From positions 1,922,001-1,986,000 of the forward strand of contig OW203988.1 in assembly GCA_934047225.1 (NCBI GenBank): 64,000 bases of DNA, read 5' to 3'. Below the pieces are notes generated by a model. That model did not search any database. It saw only the letters and a program-made list of their open reading frames with translations, and was not told the DNA's origin. Of the stretch, positions 47,792 to 57,700 are shown in pieces. The translations under genes and the position numbers were made by a program. The stretch's first letter is position 1, and each line of letters begins with the position of its first letter. This stretch comes from Ypsolopha sequella (Eukaryota > Arthropoda > Insecta > Lepidoptera > Ypsolophidae).

Positions 47792-47860
47792 GGGAGTGCG
47801 GGCGATTTCACACTGACATGTATGTACCCGCCCCCACTGCCGCCATGTCACGTAATATTC
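47792..47860. repeat. G+C-rich foldback motif, copy 1
   Basis: GGGAGTGCGGGCG is mirrored about 40 bp later by CGCCCCCACTGCC. A related block lies at 52281-52350. Both also share a following CACGTAAT/CGCGTAAT word. Probably part of a dispersed repeat. Confidence 0.5.
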
Positions 47861-47889
47861 GATGTGTGACACTTCGTACAACAAAAAAT

Positions 47890-47897
47890 GCCAACAG
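47890..47897. other. Target site duplication, left copy (8 bp)
   Basis: GCCAACAG, identical to 50103-50110 on the other side of the 40-bp terminal inverted repeats. Confidence 0.85.
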
Positions 47898-50102
47898 CTC
47901 AGAATAAGGAATACAAATAGAAGCCTGGCTAAAATAAGAACTGGGCATTAGCCATTGTACTCATCTAACGTAAATTACTCCTGTGTACGAGTGAATGAAA
48001 CGACGGACCGCACTTACTTTATATTTTTTCCTGGTGTGTCACTAGATTGAATTAAGCAAATGTCAGTTGGATGTAATTTGGATGTATTTTAAAAATTATA
48101 ATACCATCAAATTAAATACGTCTCATCATTGTATCGTTTTGTTGTAATATCGTTCGTTGCGTACATCACATCTTAATTTGGTGGCATCGAAATGTCTAAT
48201 GCATTTTGCAAAAGTTTACAGCTTCACCGAGAGAAATTAAATATTTTGGTGCTCTTCCTCTCAAAATTCGTGAAAGTGTGATTTATTATTGTTTGTGTTG
48301 ATTGTTTTTTAACATTGTAATAAAATGTCTTGTGCGATTGAAGGCTGTAAATCGCATAAAGGAAAAAAAGAAAACAACAATGAAGCAATATCATTTCATC
48401 GGTGAGTTCTGATAGTTTTTATGTTAATAAGTTGCAGGATCATACCTAAAACTCAGTAACAATAATAGTAGTTCTTGTAAATCATACTCGTGTTCAATTC
48501 TACACCGATATTTGCCTGTTTTATATAGATTTTCTGCCGACTATTAGAGGTTATGTTTTTACGCATAGTGATGTACTAAAGTCCGTGTGGCAAACTATCG
48601 AACATTGGTTCCCGCGGCAGCCGTGCATAAAGGATAATACTTACCGCAGATTAATTGCAGCGCGAGTTAAAAGAAAAATAATGCCGAATAAATATCGCTA
48701 TATTTTTTTGTTACAGATTTCCAAAAAGGGAAGAATCAAAAAGTGAATGGCTTAGACGAATAATAAGAACAAATTGGGCAATTTAAAAAAGCAGTCATAT
48801 TTGTTCGAAACACTTTATGCCGGATTCTTTTGGATCAAACGAAAATTTAAAATGGAGACGGTTAAAAGCAGATGCTTTACCGACGTTATATTTACCAGAT
48901 ACAGACACATTGGTAACCTTTAAATAATTATGTCTAATTGCATTATCAATCTTGTTAGTAGGTACGTGCTTTACTATACTATAGTATATTAACTCGATAA
49001 TTTTTCAATTTTAGGCAACAGAACCAGTACCTATGGATGTCTGTGGTGTAGAAAAGTGCATACTTCTATGTTCGCAAATCGTTCTGAAAGGCCTGTTCAG
49101 AACTTGTACGTTACTTCCGTGATCGACTTCACGAAGAAATTCCGCAGATCAAGACATTTTCGTACTTAGTGGTTGACAATAAAAGTAATTTGACAGGGTA
49201 GTTCTATCGTGAAATAAATTTTGGGAATGCTTATTGACTTGAACTGCGCATAATTTGATTTCCTATTACAGGTTATTGGGTATTTTAATCGTTCATTATT
49301 TGTTAGTTATTATTCAAGATAAGTTGATGTTTATTTGATAGAAATAATAAAAAAATGAAATTACCTCTGTAGTAATTGCGCTGTCATCGCACATCATTGA
49401 CATAATATTATTATTACAAATCCTATAAGTCTATGATTATTATGATTTCTATTGTTGCGATTAATTCCTTCCTCCTTGATTGAACAAAGTCTCGACATCA
49501 ACGAACATATATTTGATTGAGTTAAGAGGCGACTTAAAAAGTATCCACTTAAATAGTTTACGGTTGTATCTCTGATACAAGCTACAGCATTTTTTGTACT
49601 AGAAACAAGCACAATTTTGGACTTAACTTATGTACCTACCTGCCTACGATATAGTAATTTGTACTTAATAAAAAATATTATGCTAAACGAAAGATATCCT
49701 TTTATTAATTCCTTATTTGCACAATATAACATGTGTCCCACTGGGGTAGACAGAGACCACTTTGCTATTAATTCTCTTGGCCTCCTTCCAAAGCAAGAGG
49801 ATGTCACCAGAAAGGTCGGTGCCTCCTGCATTCTCTTTTTTTTCACACTTTGATACGATATAATGCGTGGTAAGCAGATTGGTCGTGGTTCATTTCGATT
49901 TGGTTTATTTATCGTAGTCAAAAATTGACATTGTTACATCACTAGCGAAGCAACGAACTAGTGACAACCTACCTAATTAAGAAAAAACTAATACATATCC
50001 ATCTCTCTCTAACGCACTAGAATGTCGTAAGAAAATCAAGGATAGGTGTCTTTCTCCGCGTATTATTTTAGCCAGGCTTCTATTTGTATTCCTTATTCTG
50101 AG
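47898..50102 (+). mobile_element. P-element-like DNA transposon with THAP gene remnant
   Basis: The ends are perfect inverted repeats of 40 bp (47898-47937 and 50063-50102), starting CTCAGAATAAGG. They are flanked by an exact 8-bp direct duplication, GCCAACAG (47890-47897 and 50103-50110). The interval is 2205 bp and contains a spliced gene fragment encoding a THAP zinc-binding domain (48325-49122). THAP DNA-binding domain plus 8-bp duplication is the combination known for P-superfamily transposons. hAT elements also give 8-bp duplications but use BED-type fingers. The rest of the transposase is missing, so this is an internally deleted or decayed copy. Confidence 0.8.
48325..49122 (+). pseudogene. 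THAP-domain transposase remnant, three exons, internal stop
   Basis: Exon 1 is 48325-48401 (ATG start, MSCAIEGCKSHKGKK) and ends at a GTGAGT donor. Exon 2 is 48717-48912 after a TTTTTTTGTTACAG acceptor and ends at GTAAC. Exon 3 starts at 49015 after TTTTCAATTTTAG and meets a stop at 49120-49122. The zinc ligands of a C2CH THAP fold are all visible: C-x4-C in exon 1 and CSKH in exon 2. The invariant Phe-Pro (exon 2 start), Trp, and an ALPTLY motif matching the conserved AVPTIF are also present. A TAA stop at 48784-48786 lies between the Trp and the CSKH motif. No catalytic domain follows. In the family this domain binds the transposon's subterminal DNA. Confidence 0.8.
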
Positions 50103-50110
50103 GCCAACAG
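50103..50110. other. Target site duplication, right copy (8 bp)
   Basis: GCCAACAG, identical to 47890-47897. Confidence 0.85.
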
Positions 50111-52280
50111 TTACGAAAGACGTTATCAGTGCTGTCTGAGTGTACCCTATTACACACACGTGACGTGGAAGTAGTGGCGAATACTGCATCAAGCGTCCGG
50201 TTGAGTCACTGATCTACATTAGTATGTCATCAGTCATTATCTCATCGAAAGCTCGACCTGTGTCTTCTTGCACAGTTTAATAAGTGAGTCTTACCCATGT
50301 AAAATATTTAATGTGGAAGAAGCAAAAGTGGTGTGTTATGATAGTAACAAATGAAATGTGCAGTCTCTTTCTACCTGATTCCTGACTATGACATCAGAAA
50401 AAATGTTGAGTCCAAGCTCAAGCCTAAGTCTTGGTGAGCAATACTGTAAAGAAACCAGAAATAAACTTAAACTGACTTTTCCAAAAATCAAGACTTTCCA
50501 AAATGAGTACCACTTTCATGGGACATGGTATAACATTTTACAATAAACTTACAAAAGAGATTCTTACTTTGTTAGAGAATAAGTTTAAACTGTTTGGACA
50601 GGAAGATAAAAAAGATGGAGTTGTCATAATGATAATGATCTTTGTCATAAAAGTAGTTAATATATTTTCCTTACTTAAACGAAATGACTGCAAAAGCAGA
50701 TGGACTATATGGGTCAAGTAGAAAACGGTATTATTTCTTGTTTTTCATGACATAAATTACTCCTGTCTTGTATTTTTTATCTCTTTATTCAATTAAAATG
50801 TAGGTTTACTTTTTAACTTTGTTCACATTTGTTGTAACAAATAATATAATTATGAAAAAAACGGACATGACCTTGCTATTTAAGTTTCTTGCTACTTAAG
50901 CTTCTTAGCAAGACTAATGAAATAGGCGGAGTTTAGCGTATATTTATTACATGTATTGCATATGTACATATATTTATAATATTATTTATTCCTTATTCCT
51001 ATATTTTTTTTTATTCAAGTGTACTATTTTTTTAAACTTAAGTAAACCTTACCTTTATTATTTTTTGTGTATTTCCCCATATTCTTATTTATTACATAAA
51101 ACTAAAAGATATGTTGCTATTGGCCCTCAAAAAATATTTTATCGAATCAGAAACCCAGCATCTGAAATTTATAATAGGATTACAATACTGTATTGGAATA
51201 GAGTCAAAATGTGTATTGCATAACTGACTTAACCATAGATACTTATCGGTCTCGTGTACCCTATTAAACCTAACCATTCGTTGACAAACATTTTTTTAAG
51301 AAATAAAATTTTAACCAAAGCCATGTCTTTTTGTTACATTTATTACTCAAGTATATCAAACATTTATTATGTTATTAAATAAGTCCATTTATTTGAATTC
51401 ATTATATATTTTTGCTTATTTTTCTTAAAGCTTACAATGGCATAAGTTTTGGCAAAAATAATAAAAAATTCCAATACAATAAGAAAAAATTAAAAATTAG
51501 GTTTTTTTAGCGATTCTGAAATTTTGCCAGGCAAGTATCGCATTGAGATGACGAATATTTTCGTAATATTTCAAAAAATGGTGTACCAACAAACCAAACA
51601 CGAATACCTCGTGCCACAACGTGGTGAATACAGAGTTGATAAGAGACAACACGACCATCGGCGTACGCAGCAAAATGATACAGCGAATTTTCTTTCGTAT
51701 AGTCGTGGATTTGACGAAGGTTATGTGTCTAGGGTTAAAGTGGAATTTACACGAGACCCGCTAAGTAAAACTAACTTGAGACTCGCTTAAAGCAGAACTT
51801 CACAATTATTTTACTCATCAGCGTAGGACTTATTTAAGTCTCGCTTATAGTAAAACTTACTCGGGGCCTTCATAAGTTGCAAATAATTTACCAAAAAAGT
51901 TTAGGGAAGATTGATTTAGAAGAACCCGATATGTCATCCAGCACAGGAAATTGAAAATTTTTTTCGCCCCGGCAAAAGCTTTAAATTTAATAAGCTTTTT
52001 GTCCGTAGATTTTTTAATCGTAAACGTGAGGCTTTTCGCGTGAAATTCGGAAAGATATTCAAGATGTCAATAGAAAATATTTATGGGGCGCTGTCTTGCC
52101 TTGCAAAATTACAATTTCGCCTTTTATTGTGAACCATGGACTTTTTAATAATATGATATAAGGGTACCTTATACAGGCTGTGCACCAAAATAATATGCAT
52201 AATTAATGCAATAGTTCGTAATGGCTACGAGCCGTAGCTATGTTTGCTACATATGTCCTACGTATAGTACGCACCATGGT
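50111..52280. other. A+T-rich spacer, no confident gene
   Basis: The region contains an 88-codon frame (51524-51790) with a charged, Gln/Arg-rich composition that I do not recognise. There is also the block at 50866-50935 that resembles 39548-39625. The rest is low-complexity A+T-rich sequence. Confidence 0.4.
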
Positions 52281-52350
52281 GGGAGTGCGGGCGAGTACAG
52301 ACATATCAGTGTGAACACCCCCGCACTGCCACCTGTCGCGTAATGTGTCG
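52281..52350. repeat. G+C-rich foldback motif, copy 2
   Basis: GGGAGTGCGGGCGAGTACAG followed by CCCCGCACTGCC about 35 bp later. Similar to 47792-47860 in sequence and spacing. Confidence 0.5.
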
Positions 52351-52455
52351 CGCGCACCGTAGGCAACATTGGCTACTGTAGAAATTAATAAAACTTGAAA
52401 GGAATTCATTAATAACATTAAACATAATTATTTGAAGTAAAATATTTACATATAC

Positions 52456-52717
52456 AACGTGTAACAAAAAGGTGTAACCATATTTGAAGAGCTTATTCAG
52501 TCAATGATATAGAACAACTTTTACTATGGAGCCAACCCCGAAATCTCAAAAAGAAAATCTGCCCTTCCATACATTTCGGCCGAGCGGAATTGCATTTTTC
52601 TATGAAACAGTAAAATTTTTTTTTCGAGGCACAAGTTTTGTTCCATAGTGAAAGTTGTTCTATACCATTGACTGAATAAGCTCTTCAAATATGGTTACAC
52701 CTTTCTGTTACACCCTG
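52456..52717. mobile_element. Foldback MITE, copy 2 (more complete)
   Basis: The left end reads CAACGTGTAACAAAAAGGTG and the right end, on the opposite strand, CAGGGTGTAACAGAAAGGTG. The arms stay complementary through CCATATTTGAAGAGCTTATT and ATAGAACAACTTTTACTATG, about 80 bp each. TATA lies on both sides, consistent with a TA-type target duplication. It is inverted relative to copy 1 at 17504-17752 and keeps arm sequence that copy 1 has lost. No ORF. Confidence 0.8.
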
Positions 52718-52736
52718 TATATACATAAATATATGC

Positions 52737-52942
52737 AAGGTGACTTTTTGATCATCGTCCAAATTCATACCGGTGGCTTGGTAAGTGATCAGTATCATGC
52801 ATCAATAACAATTTTGGTGAAATTCATAAAACTAAATTTCGACTCCCCATAGTGATTCACTTGGGACTGGAACTGAATTTATATGGGAAGCCGAAATTTC
52901 ATTATACGAATTTCACAAAAATTGTTACTGATCCAAGATACT
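52737..52942. repeat. Third foldback, truncated by the BEL element
   Basis: Arms 52803-52841 and 52892-52930 are imperfect reverse complements (AATAACAATTTTGGTGAAAT against ATTTCACAAAAATTGTTACT). The left part contains AAGGTGACTTTTTGATCATC. The block runs directly into the LTR at 52943, so its remainder may lie beyond the right edge of the window. Confidence 0.55.
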
Positions 52943-53407
52943 TGAGCACGCGATATGACGGCAGTGCTTTGTATCACCATAGGTTTTAAAAATAGCGGGA
53001 AGTGAAGAGAAATAATTACGAAGATGAAAGATCTGACCTTGGGAAGGAGCTGCATGCACCACAAACCACGCTTCGCCTGAGCCACCAAGTCTCTGGTGTT
53101 CTCCAAGATGGTTTTCTTCTTCCTCTTCGTGCCTGGTTGCGCTCTTCTCGGCTAATCTTCTTCGTAATAGTAATAGATGAAAATGAGGCGCACAGCGGGT
53201 GCGATCTCAAAATGGCGGGCGGTAGGGTCGAGGTAGGACCTAGTCGAATGACAATCAGCGTATACCTCCGGCGTGAAAGGCTTCTGATTGACGACTGATT
53301 GATTTGCGTCCAAAACTAAGCGGGTGGAGATGCAGCGAAAATGACAGTTGAAAATATTAATTCACAACTACCCCGCAGTATGAGAGCCACAAGAAGTGGC
53401 GCGAACA
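52943..53407 (-). repeat. Outer BEL 3' LTR (465 bp)
   Basis: On the element strand it starts TGTTCGCGCC at 53407 and ends GCGTGCTCA at 52943, with the expected TG...CA ends. The adjacent internal side carries a purine-rich GCCGGGGGCAAA tract (53408-53419 on the minus strand), a likely polypurine tract. Bases 52943-53359 match 63584-64000. A 98-codon frame inside both LTR copies (for example 53002-53298) is probably not a gene. Confidence 0.85.
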
Positions 53408-53507
53408 TTTGCCCCCGGCGTTAAAACCATTGGTTTTAAAATAAGAATAGAAAAGTAAAAATAAGACAGAGAATAACGAAATTTTGAAGCGGGGGCAAAG
53501 AAAGGAG

Positions 53508-54208
53508 TTATTGAGATGGGAGAGGGCAAAGACGCACGACAGGTCGTTTGTAAACACCTGTCGTCGTTTTGACAGAAGCTACCCTAATGACATTATCTTT
53601 GCCAGGGTATACAGCTACAATAACACCGAGCGGCCATTGAAGCGGTGGAGTGTTATCGGTAACTACAACGACAACAGATCCAATTTTGATTGGGTTGGAA
53701 GGTGTATTCCATTTTCCTCTAGACTGGAGAAGATGGAGATAATCATTCTTCCATCGCCTTGCGAACGATTCTACCATTTGATCAAGCAACGCGTAGCGAC
53801 GTAATAAATTAACTGGCTCATCAGCCACCTTACAAGCGGGTAATTCTTTTAAAGGAGTTGACATCAGAAAATGTGCAGGAGTTAACGCGCTAAGTTCAGA
53901 TGGATCTTCACTCAGCAGCGTAAGCGGACGAGAATTTATGACACATTCTATTTGCGTAACTACAGTTAATAATTCTTCGTAGGTCAACAGTTGAGTACCT
54001 ACTACTCTATGCAAATGCGTCTTAAATCCTTTGACATATATCTCATAATGTCCCCCAAAATGTGGGCTACGTGGAATATTAAATTTCCATTGTATTCTAT
54101 GATCGGCAAGTTCATTCGCGAAAGACGTTTTAAATTCTTCGGAGTTTGTCAAATTGTAAATTTCTGAGAGGGCATTTCTAGCGCCTACAAAGTTCGTAGC
54201 ATTATCTG
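53508..54208 (-). pseudogene. Outer BEL pol, second part (integrase C-terminal half)
   Basis: The continuation of the integrase catalytic core on the far side of the inner element. It is open from 54208 to the stop at 53508-53510. It includes PRSPHFGGHYEIYVKGFKTH with the catalytic Glu, ECVINSRPL, LTPAHFLMSTPL, and the BEL-type C-terminal domain ending YKRPVVRLCPLP. Only about 100 bp separate its stop from the 3' LTR, so there is no room for env. The break falls next to the second catalytic Asp, so the enzyme is disrupted here. Confidence 0.85.
54204..54208. other. 5-bp target duplication, left
   Basis: ATCTG, repeated at 59725-59729 on the other side of the inner element. The site lies in the integrase gene of the outer BEL element. 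Confidence 0.9.
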
Positions 54209-54476
54209 TGTATGGTCAGAGTGATCAGTTCTGGCCGTACGATTGTTGTTGTCGTTAGATGAAGTGGAGTGGTGTAGAAAGTGGAAACAGACTTGTAATT
54301 TGAAGATGGTTTAATAAAGAGAAAAGTAGTTTTCTCTAGCTGTGATCTCTACGGTAGCTAAGTAGGTACTCACTTGATAGATAAATAAAATGTATAAAGT
54401 AAAGTAATAACATCACGTACACGCTGGACATAACTAGGTCGCAACGTAGCAGAATGTACGGAAGGTTGCCCGTACA
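54209..54476 (-). repeat. Inner element 3' LTR (268 bp)
   Basis: On the element strand it begins TGTACGGGCAACC and ends CTGACCATACA. The bases just inside (54477-54500) are rich in purines on the element strand (GGTTTGGGAGCA), a possible polypurine tract. The LTR contains a candidate polyadenylation region that is A+T-rich. Confidence 0.92.
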
Positions 54477-54729
54477 TGCTCCCAAACCGGGAAGAAGAGA
54501 GACGCTAAGTTAAGATTTAGTTTAAGATAAGTTGAGATCACAACTAGAAATTTAAAAGACACATTACAAAAAATCAAAGTTATAAAGTCATTAGTGTAGA
54601 GAAGTACAAAAAATGTAAGTTAAAATCAATACCCAAAATTTAATTAATTCACTTGATTAAAGTTCATATGTACGTTATAAAAGTCCATCACTTTCACTTA
54701 GAGTTCGTAAAGTTTACAGTCCTTTCACA
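54477..54729 (-). other. Inner element 3' non-coding region
   Basis: About 250 bp of A+T-rich sequence between the Env stop (54730-54732) and the 3' LTR. No ORF. Confidence 0.6.
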
Positions 54730-57700
54730 TTACACTAAGTTTTCTTTCACTAGAGCTTCTTTCACTAGAGGAGGGGGCGGCCATTGTCGCATGGGTTGTA
54801 CTTCAAAGTCATCAGACCTCCTCGCCGTCCCGTGGCTCGTCTCCGCCGCCCGCGCCCCTGCCGTCGCAGTAGTCTCCACCGCCGCCGCCGCCGATCGGGG
54901 CTCCGGCCCAGTTAGTCGTTGTGACCGTCTGTACCGCCTTGTGATGATCCATGCGAGTACTCCGATTGCCGCTGCTCCCCAGAGCGAGTACGACACGAAA
55001 TATAAATGTACATCGTGTGTAGAGAGCTCGTTTGGTAAATTCTCTCGTTGTCGTTGTAGCCGTAATTTCTCGTCTACGTCTTTAAGTTGGCTATCTAAGT
55101 TGGCGGACTCTTTGTAATGGATGCCATGTAGAGTCACATCTGCGATGTCGTTTATTGACGTTTTCAGAGATGGCACGTCAATCTCGCTTTTCATAAGCAG
55201 CCTGTTCTGTAAGAGGTTGTGGGCGTATATTGTCGAATCTCTTCCTTGAAGTATACAACCCTGACCTAGGGTAACAATGCTGGAACCGTTCGTCGTCACC
55301 GATGTAATCCGATCTTCACATATTATTCTGATGACGCATCTATCGCAGCATGTGCTAAGCCAGGAGTTCGCTGTGTGTAGTTGTACCCACTGTTCCTCGC
55401 ACCTCTCAGTTATCATGTTACAAGTTAAGGCCGGCCTATGACTTATTAATTTTGCTTCGCACGGCGAATCTTCAGTATGAACGAATAAATTATGAATGGG
55501 TCGGCTATCAGTGCATACAAAATTGTTACTGCTTTTTTGAATACAGTTTGCTATTTCTTGCGCTTCCATATTTAAGTAAGTATTTTTTCTAAAGTTGACG
55601 GCCATGAATTCTGACGACCGTACAATTTTTCTTGTCTCCTTCTCATAGTATATCGGAAGTGGAATAACTCTGTAGATGGTAAAATATTCATCACTCGTTA
55701 GTGGAATGTGCATTTCAAATAAAAAATTATTTTCCGTGATTCTAGCTTTCACGTACAGCAATTTATATACATCTCTTATGTCGTTTTGCACATTTTCAAT
55801 GGGTAAAAACAATCTCTTTGGTAGCCGTCCAGCTATATTTTTTAATTGTCTCATCATATAGTCTGGAGTAAAGAGGTGTGCATCGACGTGTCCTTGATAG
55901 ATGCCGGATAGAGTGCTGAAAAGCGTTTCTTGCGTCGTTCTCAAGTTCGTTAAAAGAAGACTTGCAGTTAAAGACACTGAGTTAAAATAATTCGCAGTTG
56001 TCATAATTTCGAGCTGTTGCTCCATTTTTCCAAATGATGAGTTTGTTTGCTGTATGACCGACTGGATAGCTTCAAATTGTTGTCTCATTCGTATTTCGTT
56101 CTTCTTCATAGCATTATTTTCAATTTCGACGATGGACGTTTGATTTTTCAAGAGACCAAGTAAATAGTTTTCGTTCGACTGGATAGCTTTAATATCATTT
56201 TCATACTTGTCAGCAAAGTTTTGATCCAAAATTCCAAACAGACTTCGTGCCAAGGATCCCACACCATTGATCAATCCACGTCTTCTTCTCTTAGTTAAGT
56301 GTTTTTGAGGTGTAAGAAGCATAACATTGTAGTTTTTGATCTGATCCATCTCGTGATCAAGTTGATTGGTAGTAGCCTGACACAGCGTCTTCTCCATAGT
56401 TTTGCATATACTTCTGACATGCTCCAAGTTTTTCTCCATAGTTTGTATGCCTTGCCAGTATGATGTCAGATTGTAATAAACTAAAAGGACCCATTCATCG
56501 TGGACAAGTTGCATGTTACCGATTTTATCATAATAAATCGGTTGCTCCTTCCCCAACGATGTAATATATACATCTGATGTTTGATTAGCGTTGGACCCAA
56601 GAATTGCAGTAAATATCCACAGCATCAAAGTTAGCAAAGTCAGGAAAAGAGATCTCTTTCCCGGCTTCTTTCTCTCAGTTTTCCGCTCAGTTTCTCTCTC
56701 AGTTTTCTGCTTCGTACTCTTCTTAGTTTCCTTCTTCATAGTCTTCTCAGTTTTCTTGTTTTTGGTGTCTTGCCCCTCTCTTGATATTAAAGTTGATGTT
56801 GATGGTTGTTCTTCTTCTTTTGGCAGTGGAGATAGTTTGACTATAGGTCGCTTCATTATTCCATTCTTAGTTCTTAAAGTTACTACCCGGACGTAACCAT
56901 CTTTGCCCGGATGTAGCTCCACCACGCGACCCATAGGCCATTTTCCTTGTGGCATTATACTATTTTCCCGTATCAAAACCACATCACCTTTCTCAATATT
57001 TTTGGTGGGTTGCTGCCATTTGCTCCGAATTTGCAGCTGGTGTAGATAATCATGTGACCAGAGTTTCCAAAACTGTTGCATCATTCTCTCAGTTAGCTGC
57101 CATCTTCTTCTTAAGTCTATGCTTCCATCTTCTAAGTAGTTGCCTTGAGGAACTGCTAATGTAGGACTCCCCGTGAGAAAGTGTCCAGGAGTCAGACTAC
57201 TTCCTAGTTCATCTGGATCCTCAGTCAATTGACAAAGTGGCCGCGAGTTTAAACATGCTTCTATCTGATTTAACAACGTAAGAAATTCTTCGTACGTGAG
57301 TTTTTGTTCCCCAAGCACTCGTCGCAAGTGATGCTTCATAGACTTTACCGCGGCCTCCCACGTCCCTCCCCCGCCGCTGGGCCAAGAAGGGACGCTGAAG
57401 TGCCATTCTATCTCCAGTTTGCTGAGCTCATCAAAAAATTCGTTGTTCATCAGTTGTTTGAAGTCTACGAACTCTCTCTTCAGTACTTTAGCCGCTCCAA
57501 TAAAGTTTGTTCCTTGATCCGATTGTTGATTATGGCGTCTTACAGAATCGTTACTATTTCCGTATGGATGAAGTAACGTGTGATGCAGCTGATGACATAG
57601 TTTGCAGTTGTTTGTTGACCGACATTCGCTGTTTCCATGGCTGTATAAGCAGTTTTTGCAAACGCGAAGTTTTGCAACCGTTTCGTTCCGTTTTCCTGAA

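Noticed and set aside
51524..51790. 88-codon frame rich in Arg and Gln
   Set aside because: No recognised motif, no clear start context and no related sequence in the window; chance ORF is likely.
53002..53298. 98-codon frame present twice (also 63643-63939)
   Set aside because: It lies entirely inside the two LTR copies of the outer BEL element, so its duplication reflects LTR identity and not a gene family.
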